NCBI GenBank assembly: GCA_025529335.1
Contig: JAMYHX010000112.1
Span: forward strand, 1-64,000
Length of the DNA stretch: 64,000 nt
Reading direction: 5' to 3'
Source of the DNA: Rhizopus sp. PT2906
Lineage: Eukaryota > Mucoromycota > Mucoromycetes > Mucorales > Rhizopodaceae
A program made the position numbers and the translations under genes. The stretch's first letter is position 1, and the number at the start of each line of letters is the position of its first letter. Of this stretch, positions 45,474-58,587 are shown piece by piece. The notes under the pieces are model-generated. The model was not told the origin of the DNA and did no database searches. It saw only the letters and a program-made list of their open reading frames with translations.

Positions 45474-45785
45474 TTTAAAGAACCAAGAAAAAAAAGGAAA
45501 GAAAAAGAAAAAGAGATATGCATTCATTGTACAACCACGTATTGGGGCGTGATAGCCATTGAAACTGGCTGTTTAATAAGACTACATCATTATAAACCGA
45601 GCAGCATGCTTAATAAGCCTTTGATATTAACCATAAATCCTTTGCTTGAGAAACTAATTTTCATCTCTATGGTCTACTTCAATAACCACACAGTAATAAC
45701 TGTCTGTCAAAGTGACGCGTCCTCTATACTCCGACTATATAATGCGTTTCTTTTTCTTTTCTCACTTCTTTTTTTTTCAATAATA

Positions 45786-45924
45786 ATGAGTGAAAATACG
45801 TCTGAAGCCGATCAAGTACAGTTGAATAAAAAGAACCGATGAAAAGAGAGAGAGAGAAAGAGAAGATAATGATACTTACTTTTTACATTTTTTTCAGATT
45901 CGACTTAAGCGTTTAGCAAAGCTT

Positions 45925-45956
<32 letters not shown>

Positions 45957-48900
45957 ACAACAGCAACAGCAGCAACAACCACTCAAGGCAACTTCATCCT
46001 TAAACAAGCCTGTCTTACCAACTTTAGAAGAAGCTACACCTATTAAAAAACCTACACCTAAAAAGACAGTTATTTCACCTACACCCACCGCAAAGGTCGA
46101 GGTAAGGGAAATCTGCCGTTTATGTTGCAGTAGTAACCCATTGATTACTATAGAAACCAACACCATCTGTAAATACAACAACTATCCCAGCCAAACCAGC
46201 CAAAAGCTTTGAAGACTGGCAAAATGATGTAATTGCTCGAATCTTGCAAGTGACATTAAAGGTTTGATTATCAAATAGAGAAAAGCCAGCATGCAAGTGA
46301 ATTAATCTTATGTATATATATAGCCAGAGTCTATGTATCAGCAAGGGAAATGTGTTTATTTACGTGGATTAGTAGAAGAATTGATAGAAGAACAAGGTCA
46401 GTGTTTTGTATTGTTGTGTATGACACACATAACCTGATACCCAAAAATAGAACCTCATCCAGATAAACTATCTCAAAAGCACTTGGACCGCATTATCGTG
46501 GCTAGACTATCTTTGGATCCTAATGAACCTCACGAAGAACTCCCAAAGGATATTGCAGATACTCTAAACATCACACATTTTGACTATCTTTTAAACTGTT
46601 GGAAACAAGCTTATGATATTCGTAAAAATACATTGATCCGAAGCAAGGTAGTGTTGTTTATTTTTCTGGCTGCGTCGACATTAACAATAGGTTATTAGGG
46701 CTTGGAAAAGGCCGTATTGGATCAGAGGTTAAGTGTTTTAGATAGTGTACGACAACTTGTTATATCCTATTCTGGACTTGTTATTCAAATGCCAGATATG
46801 TTTCCTCAAATACAAAGGTAAATCTTGAATGAACATTTGGTATAGCATGAGCTAAATAACCCTCTTTTTAAACTGTAGTCATAACCTTGGTCCTGCTCAG
46901 CTTATACCTAGAATTAAAGCTGGACTAGATACAGCTGACGGTTTACCTTCAGAATATATTAATGAATTAGCAGCACGATTTAAGGAAGATGGCCTTGATT
47001 TAGTAAGTCAACCAACAAAAACAGAGAGAGCCAGTATTAATCTGAAACTAGATTCTTGGACCCGTCTTGGCTAGCATTTCCACTGAAATAGGTCGATGCA
47101 CCATCATTGACAATTATAAAACCTTGATCCAGGCAATAACTTGTTTAAGCGAAAATAAGATCATTGCCTCCATGGTAAGATCAAGGAAAGTCATGTAAAA
47201 AGCATTTACTTACATTCAAAGGGGGGCAAGAATAGATTACTTGCTTACCAGAGTTCAAACCTGAAAATGTCACAGCAAAAAACATTGAGGATCTTTCGCT
47301 CCTCGGCCCTTATTTTAAGCTGAGCGCATATCCTGATCCAACAGTAAATGTAGCAATGTTGATTGATATCTCGTTCACTTATCCTTTTCTCAGAACAAAG
47401 TAGCCGAGACTTATTTTCAGAATGCAGAAAATAGAAACTCAGCAGACTTAGAATCATGCAAAAACGGCCTCCGTGGCAGTGTATCGAACATTCAGGCAAG
47501 TCTCTCTCTTTTTTGTAAAAGCATGACTCACACCATTATAGAAAACCATGTTTAACGTATGCAACTCTATCGTGAGAGCAAATCCTGAAGCAAGAGACAG
47601 ACTCTTGGATTATTTTAGCTATGTAATTCAGCTCAATGAAAAGCGGGCTCAGATGCAAGTGGACCCCCAAACGGTTGCATCCGACGGATTTATGCACAAC
47701 ATCACGGGTGTTCTCCTGATGTTCTCTGATCCATTCTTGGACGTGAGAGCATCAAAGATTGACAAGATTGACTCTACTTATTTCCGTACAAGCAAGCGAA
47801 TAAATGTAACCGAAGACACTAAAATCAATGCTACAAAGGAACAATCAGATGCTTACTATGGAGAACAACAAGAGCTAAAAAGTATAAGAGAATAAGTATA
47901 TGAGAGCAGGCTGATGTTAATCTTACTGATATAGATCACAACTTTATTACCGAATGCTTCTTTTTAACGCTTGCCTTTATGCACTATGGACCTATTCGTG
48001 CCATAGTGAACTATGGTGAGTTTATTCGAGAGTTTGGAGAGATTAAGAAGCAGGCAGAAAGAGCTCAACAGGAGGCCTTACGCGCAGCTAATGTATGTGT
48101 ATATAATATAGTTTACTCAATGAAGCTAAACATATCTCTGTAGACTCCTCAGGCAGTGCTGGCTGATTTCGTTTCTAAGAGAATGAAGGTAATCATATAT
48201 AAATTGCTGTATATCTTTCAGGAAACTTGACGTATGTGCTTATAGGCAAAACTGGAGCAAATGACGGCCTATCGCTTAGCTTATGAAACCATGATCTTGG
48301 ATCCTTCCTTTCTCGCTGAAGCTATCAGATTTTATGACTTGGTGATGGCATGGTTGGTTCGTATAGTTGATCCTAAGCATAAACATCCCTGGGAAACTGT
48401 CCATTTGCCTCTACCAGAACAAGTCCCCGAAAACTTTGCTATGCTTCCAGAATGGATTATTGAAGACATTGTTGAATTCTATATCTTTATTGGAAAGTAA
48501 GTTGTTTTATATAAAAAAATGAAAGTGTTATATAAACCAATTTATCTAGGCATGGCTATGAAACGCAGGTTATGCATCAATGCCCTCACGATCAGTTGGC
48601 TGCATTCATCCTTACTTTTCTAAGAAATACGAAGTATGTCAAAAACCCATACTTGAAAGCTAAGTTAGTAGAGGTAAATGCGTGATGGCACAGAAAAAGT
48701 AATACAATACTCACTGTTCACATTAGGTTTTATTCTTCTTCACCTTCCCTATTGCCCGTGGCATTCCTGGCGAACTAGAAGCGATATTAAACTCCCATCC
48801 ATTGTCTCTAGAGCACCTTGTACCCTCTCTGATGAACTTTTATGTTGGTAAGTGTTTTACAAAAACAACATTCTTATTTATTCACCTCTTCGATGACAGA

Positions 48901-50087
48901 GGTGGAACAGACTGGGGCTAGTTCACAGTTTTATGATAAATTCAACATTCGTTATAATATCAGTCATATCATGAAGACTCTCTGGAACCATCCAGCCCAT
49001 CGCGCAAAATTGAGAGAAGCAAGCAAGTAAGCAGGCATAACCATCAAGCCATGAGTTTTACAGCTCAACTCTTTTCTATAGGAATTCAGATACATTTACA
49101 CGTTTTGTCAATATGTTGATGAGCGATGTGACGTATCTTATGGACGAAAGTCTAAGCAAGCTAGCAGAGATTCATCAGATTCAAACAGAGATGAGTAACC
49201 AAGCCGCTTGGGAAGCACAGACACCTGTAAGATATTTTTTGAACATGAGCGTACGTTCATATGTTGACCATTCATATTTTTTTTTGAAAACTTAGCAATA
49301 TCGTCAAGAACGTGAAGGCAATCTTAGATCACTTGAAAGACAAGCACAGTCCTATGTTGCCTTGGGTAACGAGACAGTGCATATGCTTAATTATATGACA
49401 GCAGAAGTTGTTCAGCCCTTCTTGGTCAATGAGATCGTTGACCGTTTGGCAGCCATGTTGGACTATAACCTCGTTCAGTTAGTAGGACCCAAATGCACTG
49501 AGCTAAAGGTCAAGAATCCAGAAAGATATCACTTCAATCCACGTAAACTACTGTCAGAGATCATTGATATTTACCTTCACCTAAACACGGATACTTTTGT
49601 CGAAGCCGTCGCACGAGATGGTCGGTCTTACAAGAAAGAGTATTTCTCTAGAGCAGCATCCATCTTACAGAAGCACGGTTTAAAGCCCTTGGATGACATT
49701 CATGCGCTTGAACAGTTTGTCAATCGAGTAGAGCGAGCTGTACAAACTGGAGTTGAGGAAGAAGAAGAAATGGGCGAAGTCCCTGACGAGTTTTTGGATC
49801 CTATTTTCTTTACTTTAATGGAAGATCCTGTCTTACTACCTACGTCCAACGTGATTGTCGATCGTAGTACTATTCGTGCCCATCTACTCGGCGATACTCG
49901 TGATCCTTTCAACCGTATGCCATTGTCAATGGATATGATACAACCAGGTAATTTATTTATAATACAAGTTATTGCTCAGAATGCTGATTTTCATTTTGTT
50001 ATAGCAACTGAGTTAAAGGAAAAAATTGCTTCTTGGAAAGACGAGCAAAAGAGTAAGAGAGGAGAAAAAATGGACACAAGCGTATAA
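45786..50087 (+). CDS. UFD2: Ubiquitin chain elongation factor E4 (Ufd2)
   Basis: Extends ubiquitin chains on substrates handed on by Cdc48. My model has 20 exons starting MSENTSEADQ then IRLKRLAKLQ, with a polyglutamine tract (about 45927-45975). The Ufd2 core follows (CVYLRGLVEELIEEQ; HNLGPAQLIPRIKAGLD; ITECFFLTLAFMHYGPIRA; LFFFTFPIARG; RFVNMLMSDVTYLMDESL). The C-terminal U-box is complete: VPDEFLDPIFFTLMEDPVLL, NVIVDRSTIRAHLLGD, DPFNRMPL. It ends KRGEKMDTSV. Intron 10 (47496-47541) has a GC donor with perfect context (CAG|GCAAGT). Intron 11 is taken as 47890 to about 47933, by phase. It is by far the most intron-dense gene in the window. Confidence 0.92.
45927..45978 (+). repeat. Polyglutamine (CAG/CAA) tract in UFD2
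   Basis: About 17 consecutive Gln codons, mixed CAA and CAG, near the N-terminus of UFD2. Confidence 0.9.
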
Positions 50088-50129
50088 TGTTGAATATACA
50101 TAAATTGCCTGAATGTTTTTTTTTTTTCT

Positions 50130-50642
50130 TTATTCGTCGTCACTATCTTCTTCACTGCTGTCAGAATCACTATCTGTGTCATCTTTATTTAAAACTTGAA
50201 TTATTGGCTTTTTATCACTTCCAGCATCAGTTGGTAATTTTATTGTTTCCTCTTGTTCTTCTTCGTTATCAGATCCATCGTCTTTATTCCTCAAATCATA
50301 GACTCCTAAGCCCAGATTCTACAGACATGATTAGTCTAAAGGGTTGTGTTTATTAAAAAAACACACAAACCATTTCTATATATTGTCCTTCGTCTTCATT
50401 GACATTTTCAATATTTAGTTCTGAAGTGTCTTTTGTCAGTAACTGCTGGTTTGCTTGTTGGATCTGCGGTAGAAAGGCTTGTACTCTTGATAAAACTATA
50501 AAGAGATCTGAGTTACTAAAAGATCTCTCTCTCTCTCTCTCTCTTTTTAAACGTTACCATCAAGAGTCGAAGAAGGATTTGTTGATCCATTAGTATTGTC
50601 TTTGTTCAACATGTCGAAAAGATTTAAAGGTTGGTTTGACAT
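50130..50642 (-). CDS. NOPCHAP1/C12orf45-like protein (DUF4598)
   Basis: Exons 50642-50558, 50495-50371 and 50318-50130 give 132 residues. The family core is SRVQAFLPQIQQANQQL, then IENVNEDEGQYIEMNLGLGV and YDLR. The human relative is an assembly chaperone that links NOP58 to R2TP in box C/D snoRNP formation. The remainder is an acidic Asp/Ser tail, also typical. It converges with UFD2, with 42 bp between stops. Confidence 0.8.
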
Positions 50643-51059
50643 TTTTAAAGGAAAGGAAAAAAAAAAAAAAAAGAAAAGTGGGCATAAAATCAGGACTGCC
50701 TGTGGCGGAATTAATATTGAAGAAGTCGCTTTTAAATATCAAAACATGCGTTTTTTTTTTTTCCTTACTTGATCCATGCTCAACAACGCTTTGTTTCTAT
50801 GGTAACAGGTAGTATGGAAACAGTGCAACTTTTTAATTTATTATTTATATTTAAATAAAGTGACAACTTTCTCTCTTTCCATAGCCGGTGTTATATATGT
50901 GTATAAATGTATGCATACATGCGCGTGCGTGCATGTATAAGTGTGGATATAATGTGTATGTGTATGTGATGAATTAAGCTATGTACAGTTACTTGTTTCT
51001 TGCTTATCTGTTTACGATTGTCTATGAAGGGAGATCTGCAACAGGCTTAAGAGCGTCAT
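50643..51059. other. Short intergenic stretch with (TG/CA)-rich DNA
   Basis: T-run at 50751-50763 and alternating purine-pyrimidine DNA at 50893-50945 (GTATGCATACATGCGCGTGC-type), which can adopt non-B structure. No gene. Confidence 0.45.
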
Positions 51060-51309
51060 TTAAAACATCAATGACCCAAGAGCTATTACGACCACCAAAG
51101 CAAAAATCGGCTCGGTTTTTGATGTGGTCTTTGAAGAAGAAGAAGAATCTGAGGGAATAGAACGTGTTATATGTTTTCTCTCTAAATTATTGCTCGCCTA
51201 TAAATATATAAGTAAATCCAAATGAAAAATTTTAGTTATTATTTACATTCACAACGGAAATAGCGCACAGGACGATGAAGAAGGTAAGAATATAATAAAT
51301 TGGGCGCAT
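51060..51309 (-). CDS. Small secreted, probably GPI-anchored protein
   Basis: Exons 51309-51247 and 51197-51060, joined across a 49-bp GT-AG intron in phase 0, give 66 residues. MRPIYYILTFFIVLCAISVVN is a signal peptide with an ASN-type cleavage region at the exon junction. The middle is charged then Ser/Thr-rich (SDSSSSSKTTSKTE). The C-terminus is hydrophobic (PIFALVVVIALGSLMF). This arrangement is that of GPI-anchored wall or membrane proteins. No homologue is recognised. It was found only by splicing; neither exon is a long frame. A competing frame through exon 2 (FCFGGRNSSWVIDVL) is open but does not join in phase. Confidence 0.5.
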
Positions 51310-52627
51310 AAATGTAATAAGTAAGGGGGAGAAGAGAGAGAGAGAGAGAGAGAGAAAAAGAAAGAAATAGAGAAAATTCTCTTTTTATCATAAAATTCAG
51401 CCTACATACAATGACGTTTGATAATGTGGCTTCCCCTTTTTTGCATTCTTACCTATTCTGGTATTTTCTTTTTCTTTCTTCTTCATGAGTTCTTTATATT
51501 TCCTTACATAATTGAGATGCAATAATCAAGTTTAAGACTGCCCTGTGTGCCATGATTTAATCATCAAGGGCATACATACAAACACAGATCAATTGCGTAT
51601 ATAATGCGCCACGATCTTTAATAGGAAGTAAAGATAGATTTTTGGCTAAATAACATTCTTCTTTGGCAACACAAATGTTAGTTCTATGACGATCTATGCC
51701 GAAGAATACTGAACCAAGATCAGTTTGTATTGAAAATATCTAATAAATGACCCTGTTTTTCCCCTTTCATCATTTCCATGTTCTTTATTGTAACTTGGTG
51801 TTAAGAATGAGCACAAGTTGGAGGATAGGTCATTAATGTGTATGTACACAATCTGAGTCCAAAGTTAATAAACAGTTGATATAATCCGCTGTTAGACGCA
51901 CACATTCTTTGAGAGATGATTAAATGTTGCAGCTTTAAGATACAACACTTTTAGCTAAGCATCTTACAAAAGGATTCATATTACAATTTTACACTCTCGG
52001 CTGAAAATAGTTATTTTTTTTTCGAGACAGCTGTTCTATTGAATCAAAAGATGAATCTAAAGGAAATGACTCTTGTCATTAAACAATATAATTTAATAGA
52101 AACGTGAATAAACATACTAATGTATTTCATACAATCCTTATTAAATTAAGCTGCTACAAGTCATCAGTTTCACAAGTGTGGCTTTTTGTGGTTCTTTTTC
52201 TCTTAAACACAGATAGTTACCAATTGAGTGAAATTTCTCTATTATCACATATACGTCTCAGAATAAAGTTAATTCTATCATAATGACGATAGTCTCTTCA
52301 AGACCGCGTGGCTATATCGTACAAGTATTGCATGTAATACAGCAATGTATAACGTAAAAGAGATACGCTTTAAATAAAGCTTAATAAAGCACGTACCATA
52401 TTATATATCAATGACTTACAAATTATATGTATACAGTATTGTTAATACTGCCATTCATTCGTAGAAATACATCCTTTTTTAGACAAGTAAAAACTAACTA
52501 ATGGACAAAGAAACTTTTCAATTTACTTCTTTCAATGTTGCCCTTCAAAAAAAAAAAAAAAAAAACTACAATCGTGACAAGTTCTTTTTTTTTCCTTTTC
52601 TTTTAAACAAAAACCTTATTAACCAAA
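51310..52627. other. Intergenic stretch upstream of CK2 beta
   Basis: About 1.3 kb; a (GA)n run at 51331-51356 and A/T-rich DNA. Nothing else supported. Confidence 0.45.
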
Positions 52628-53591
52628 ATGAATGTTTATGTTGGTAATATTGACTTTATTTTCTAATTTATTTATATTGTACATGAGCAACATCAACTAA
52701 ATTTCAATATAGATGGTGACGATTCAGCTTCTATGGATTTAGATCAACCTCAATCGGTAATTATTAATAAAAAGAAAAGAACGAAAGAGAGAGAGAGAGA
52801 GAGACTAATGAAGTCTTAGTGGATTAGTTGGTTCTGTTCAGCACCTAATCACAAGTATTATGCAGAAATAGACGAGAAATTTATCGAAGATCCTTTCAAT
52901 TTAAGCGGTTTGAGTTCTCAAGTGCCCTTATACAAAGAAACACTTGAAGTCATTCTTAATATGGAACCCAATGATGCGATGTACAGCCGTATTCCTGACT
53001 TGAGCTTACTTCAACCCTCAGCAGAACTATTGTATGGCTTGATTCATCAGCGGTATATCATTACAAAGGATGGTATGCTACAAATGGTAACAAGTAGGAA
53101 AAGATCATATTGTCTATCTATAAACTCATCATTGTTATAGTTGGAAAAATATAAGGCAGGTGAATTTGGCAAGTGCCCTAGATTTTATTGTGATGGTTGT
53201 CATCTCTTGCCCTGTGGTCAACACGATACACCAAAGCAGAGTAATGTGCGTCTTTATTGCCCAAACTGCAAGGATATCTATATACCACCTAATCCGAAAT
53301 ATGCTCACATTGATGGTAAAAACTTGATATATATATATATATATATATATATACTCATCTAGTATTGTATAATGTATATATATTTTTTATATATTAGGAG
53401 CTCACTTTGGTACAACATTCCCTCATTTATTCTTTCACACCTTTCCTGAATGTATCAGAGAAGTCACGCCTACTGTCTATCAACCAAAAATATTTGGATT
53501 CCGTGTTAGTTCACTGTCATCGACGGGACCACGTATGCAATGGCTTAGAACGTTTCCTGATAAAAAACTAACCGAGGAAGATGAAGAGTAA
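52628..53591 (+). CDS. CKB1: Casein kinase 2 regulatory subunit beta
   Basis: Dimeric regulatory subunit of CK2. Exons 52628-52643, 52713-52756, 52820-53086, 53141-53315 and 53398-53591 give 231 residues. The acidic N-terminus (DGDDSASMDLD) precedes WISWFCSAPNHKYYAEIDEK. The zinc finger is complete: CPRFYCDGCHLLPCG...YCPNCKDIYIPP. The catalytic-subunit contact region GAHFGTTFPHLLFHTFPE and IFGFRVS follow. Exon 1 codes for only five residues plus one base. Intron 4 (53316-53397) contains an (AT)n run. Confidence 0.96.
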
Positions 53592-53889
53592 ATATATGTA
53601 TATTACAGAGGACTTTACTTTGTATAAATAATGATCATGTGTGTCCCTTGGATATGGCCATACTTGGTTAAATACACACACACACACACACACTCAAGCA
53701 CATACATATATATCTAAGGGATACCTTGTCTATCCTTTTTATAATAATACAAATATCTTTTTTTTATACAAATAAGTATATAAAAGTTTTATTGTTGTAT
53801 ATATGCATGAAAAAGATGTCCCTCTTCTAAATGATTTATAAATGAATGCAAAATGCCCTGTGATATATATATAAATTATAATGCCTCCG
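53592..53889. repeat. Short 3' spacer with (CA)n run
   Basis: Convergent 3' ends of CKB1 and the bHLH gene; (CA)n at 53669-53692. Confidence 0.5.
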
Positions 53890-55161
53890 TTAATGATGTC
53901 TTTCCAATTCTGCAACTCTTTGTCTTAATGCTTGTAATTCTGTTTGCATATGTCTCATCCTTTCATTATTTTCTCGAACTTCTGCTTTTAACTGAGTAAT
54001 GTATTCATACGAGTGCTGTACAATCAATATCCTGCTCATCGCTTTCACTTCTTTTTCTTTTTCTTTTCTGATCATATCGACGTCGTCTGTTAAATGATGG
54101 ACACTACGAGAAACCAAGAGTTCGACAATTTCCCCTCTCAGTTCATCAAAGCTCTGCTTAAGCGTGTCTCTTCTTCTTTGTTCTGCTACTTTATGAGCTG
54201 ATCGACGGTGGTCTATCACAGGCACTCCTCCAGAATTCAGGAATTGAAGGCCCCTTTGATCAAGCTGTAGGTAGGGTGAAATAAGAGGCTTTAATGCACG
54301 TGGTGACATTGTTCGCTTGGCAGATAAGTGTGTCTCATTCTTGACAGCCTCGAACTTATGATTTTTGTTGTAGCTTATGTGCTGTTCTATAGGTATCGGT
54401 TGATCAGATAGATGCATATCTACAGGCGCTCCTATCATAGTAGGAGTAGAATAAAGACGATGATCAAGATTCATCAAAGATGCTGGTGTGGCTGACGCTG
54501 GATAGACATGCTGATAATTATATACTTGTGTATGATCAGCACTACTGCTAGTACTATTACTACTGCTATTATTACTACTATTCACTGCATTATATTGCAA
54601 GGGTGATCCTTGATGTTCTTGTTGTTGCTCTTGTTGTTGCTCTTGTTGTTGCTCTTGTTGTCGCTGTTGTTGTCGCTGTTGTTGTCGCTGAATCAATACT
54701 TGATCCGTGCGATAAACTGATTTTTCCGCGGATTCGAGATCTTCTTGAATAAGCTGCTCTCTAAGCAACGACTGTTGTGCTTCTACCAAGGCCAGTTGCT
54801 GAGTTAATAAAAGCACGTTCTCGTTATCAATAGATGATAGCTCCAGAGGCAATACAGGTGATGATAATGGCGAAAAGTAGCCACGAGAGGGTGACTGATC
54901 AGTTTGTGCAATCTGAGTGTAATTATGTTGCTGTAGTACACACAAATATATATATTTATATATATAAGGTCAGTTACAGTCCAAATATGGATAATATATA
55001 TAAAAAACCTTTGTAATATAATTGTCCATGCTTTCGATGTGTTGATTATTCGCCTTGTTTTCTCTTATAGTAAAGCAATCAATCATGGAGTCATTATACT
55101 CTGTTGAGGGATCAAAGGCAAAGTCTGTGATGTTGTTTTTGTGAAATAAGTCAGGTACCAT
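53890..55161 (-). CDS. bHLH transcription factor with polyQ region
   Basis: Exons 55161-55009 and 54930-53890 give 397 residues. The C-terminal bHLH has the E-box-type basic region RRSAHKVAEQRRRDTLKQSF, a long loop, then MSRILIVQHSYEYITQLKAE and a coiled coil running to the end. The middle holds Gln/Arg-Gln/Glu repeats (about 54608-54690) and a Ser/Asn run. It resembles fungal regulators of the Max/Pho4/Ino-type groups, but I cannot name an orthologue. The acceptor at 54931 uses CAG. Confidence 0.85.
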
Positions 55162-55301
55162 TTTTTTTTGAAGTGAAAGAAAGAAAGTAAGGAAGAAGAG
55201 GAGTATAAATAAAAAAAAGAACGGACGTGTGTTTAATAAAGGAACCAAAATTAGTAATATTTTATTGGTGTTAAGGGTATTAGTTCAAAGCGTACACAAA
55301 T

Positions 55302-58300
55302 TTACATGTATGGATTAGACTTTGTTGTATTGCTGGAATAAGATTGTCTGTCTGCTTGTCTTCTTACTAGGTAATTCAGCTTATCCATTACTTCTTCCAA
55401 TTTCATCTTACGTTCTTGTAATTCCAAATGTCTTAGGATCGGTGGATTCTCTCTTGCAAATTGCTGGATTTGCTGTCGATCCATTTCATAAACAAGTCTA
55501 TTGTCTACTTCTCGAGGAAATTGGAAAAAGAACTCGTTTAGAAGCTCAACTTGAATGAACATAACCGCCTATTCAATTTAAGGTTTAGTGTTACTTTATG
55601 CATTGTGTGCTTACTTACTGTATATGTCAATTTCTCGGCAATCACATTCAAAAATGCCTCAGGACAATACTGCTTATTTTCGGAACTCTTACATTGCCGA
55701 CTCTTTAATGCTGCGATACGATACTTTAATATCATCGCACGATCTCTTAAAAATATTGCATCTTTAGCCTTCTTCAAAAGCTTAGGGTTATAAATCGATT
55801 TCACTTCTTCTTCGTCTTGTTGTTGTTGTTGTTGTTGCTCTTCTCCTTTCACTTCTACCGTTTCATTTTCCAATTTGCGGCGGTATTCTTCCTTGTCCAT
55901 ATCCAGTACGTAATTGATTGCGCTCTGAAGCTTCTTTTTGCCAACTGAGTTCTTGATGGATGTAGCCATTTCCTCACACATCTCCAACTCTTTTTCAAGC
56001 AAGGCAATAGATCGTTTCACCCCCTCGTTCCATTCAACATCTGTTACTTCCACCTAGGAGAGTTTTCTCTCGTCATCAAAAGCCAATATATAAATATTAT
56101 TATTATATATATATACCTCAAACTTGTATGGCTTGATCGTATTCTCTACCTGATCACTCGTTGTCAAAAACTTGGTTCTCAGAATTTCACTTGCAAAGTT
56201 CATTATTTGCTTGCGTGTCTCTGGATGATACTTGAACGGCTCGGCATTAGCCAAACGTTCCATATTGCTCATCAACACATCCACGACCAACTGAGTAGTG
56301 GACCGACCGATACCGCTCTTGGTTAATGCTGCTGAAGCAAGATCAATTTTGTAGAGCCAGTAGATATCGTCTGAGGCTGCCTTGGGCAATTCTGCTATTT
56401 TGGGGTCACACCAATACTGTTCTGCGCAGATATCCAACACGCGCTGCTCCAACATGGACCTGACTTCATGTCGCACCTGCGGCTTTCCAAAATTGTTTGC
56501 AAAATTTTTAAAGTCGTGCTTTAAGCAATCCATCGTCTCGGCCACATAGGATTCAGCAGTGACTCTTCTGTCGTTGTACTGTACCTTGAATTGATACTTG
56601 GCTTCCTCAAGCTCTCGTTGAACCGCATCTACAATACTGTAAAGGGACCGTCCCATGCTTTGCTCGAGCACGTTCATCAGTTTATGGCGAAGTGTGGAAG
56701 TGCCTACTTGAATATCTCTCTGATTAAAGATGAGATGAGATCTAAAGAAAGCTTCTTCTGTCTTAATTAATGCATCTGTCATGTTTTCGTCTGTCGGATT
56801 ATCGGGTGCTTTACAGACAACTCCGATGTACCCTAAATGTAAGGGATAGTCTGTGTTACGAAGAATGGAGGCACCCATTTGAGGAGACACAAGGTCCATT
56901 TTGGTAATCACGCCAATCGTTCGCAAGCCGAGGGGGTCCCATTTCCGACTAGCCCTCAGGGCAGGTGAATTTGCCAGATCGACATTAGCACTACAGACGG
57001 CCAAGATGATGTTGGGTCCACGAATGTATTTTTCACATAAATCTTCAATCTTCTTTTTCAATGTCTCAGGTTGATTGCGGTTGGAAATCTGGATATAGCC
57101 TGGTAGGTCGATTAGAGTAAGATCAGGCACATTAGGTGAGTAAATGCGAAGTTCGATTGGCTTTTCAGATACACATTCAGCTTCCGATACAGCTAGATTC
57201 ATGTCTACCAACGTCTTTTGAATCTTTTTAAAGTCAAATATTTTACCAAGTCCAAGTTCTGGGAATTCACCATATTCTTCCTTTTGGTCTGGCGTATGAA
57301 TCAATGTTAATTCAATAGGTCGTCGTGTTACCATGTTATTTCCCCTAGTAAAATCAGTTCATATTTCTTGCTTTTTTAATAATAAAACTCACTTGGGTAA
57401 AAATTCATGGCCCACAATGGCCTCCAACACTGAGCTCTTGCCTGAACTTTGAGATCCAATGACGACAATACTGGGTAGTCTCAGTGTCTCATTATGATCA
57501 ATAGACATCAATATGCTTCTGATCTCAATAAGCTTTTTGGTCAACATCATCAACTGTTCATCCTGTGAAGATATCCCGTTCCTTTTTCTCTTCTTCTTGT
57601 CCTTTTCGTCTTGTTCTTCTTCTTCTTCTTCTTCATCATCACTATTCATGTATAATCCAAGACCTGCAGCAACAGCCGCTGCTGCTGCTGCCTCTTCCCC
57701 ATCATTATTGTTGTTATTGTTTTCTTGTTTCTTATTATCCTTTTCTTCCATGGACCCTAGCTTGTGATTTGTTGTGCTTTGCTCTTCTGTTTTGCCAGCA
57801 AACAATCGACGCACTGTATCCGGCAATCGTATATGTATTTCTGGTATCGAAATATCAAAGTTTTCTACAGTTTCTTGCGCCTGAGCAAATAGTGATTCTA
57901 TTTCCAACATTCTCTTTTGCATAAATGACGAGCTTTTCTCCGCCCAATCTAACAGCAAATTAGAATCATACATACACACATTTTGCCTCCATAATGTATA
58001 CCTTGTAGTTTATTGTTGGCAATAGTTGCGCCTGTAATAGTTGTGCCTGCTACAAAAGCAGGAAGACGAAATGCTCTTAAAGCTAATTTAGGAATAGATC
58101 CTACTTGAATCGAACGTACTTGGTTCTGCAAGATGAGTGATGTGGAAGGAGGTACCGCATGATATGTTCGAATGCGAGGCACGTGGTGTAAAAGTGGAGG
58201 TGAATAAAACTTGCAATCACTTAAATGATGAAATGACCTCGGTGAACGAGTCATGGACAAGGTATGTGTCAAAGGTTTGCCTTGTCGAAGTATCTGTGTG

Positions 58301-58305
58301 ATCAT
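55302..58305 (-). CDS. MGM1: Dynamin-like GTPase Mgm1/OPA1
   Basis: Inner-membrane fusion GTPase of mitochondria. Exons 58305-58002, 57948-57393, 57344-56117, 56053-55619 and 55568-55302 give 929 residues (yeast 881-902). N-terminus: mitochondrial presequence; hydrophobic segment LPAFVAGTTITGATIANNKL at about residues 80-100. GTPase motifs are IGSQSSGKSSVLEAIVG (G1), the T of MVTRRPIEL (G2), DLTLIDLPG (G3) and VITKMDL (G4). Low-complexity Ala, Asn and Glu runs precede the G domain, and a polyQ run (about 55824-55845) lies in the stalk. A longer in-frame start (58419) exists but would mask the presequence, so 58305 is preferred. Confidence 0.93.
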
Positions 58306-58587
58306 GTCAGCAAAGAGCAAAAAAAAAAAAAAAAGAGCTGCGAGAGCACAGGGGGGGTGTAGATAGAAAGAGGGAAAAATAATGAACGGCCTATCAGACA
58401 AGTCACAATGTAAAGGCATGAAAAAACCATTTTTATTTACAAGAGAAAAGAAAAAAATAAGTTAAAGTTATGAGCTCCCAAATGATGATGGCGCCTACGT
58501 CCAACACCTTGGTACACCGTCAGATCATATATTTGTTCATCACTTTAAACCCTTTTCTTCTCTCTTTTTCTCTCTTGCAAAGTACAT

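Noticed and set aside
47220..47500. Minus-strand frame at the UFD2 locus
   Set aside because: Overlaps UFD2 exons that match the family; its residues have no domain character.
58306..58419. Longer N-terminus for MGM1 from ATG 58419
   Set aside because: It would place a hydrophobic, T-run-encoded stretch before a good mitochondrial presequence; more likely 5' leader.
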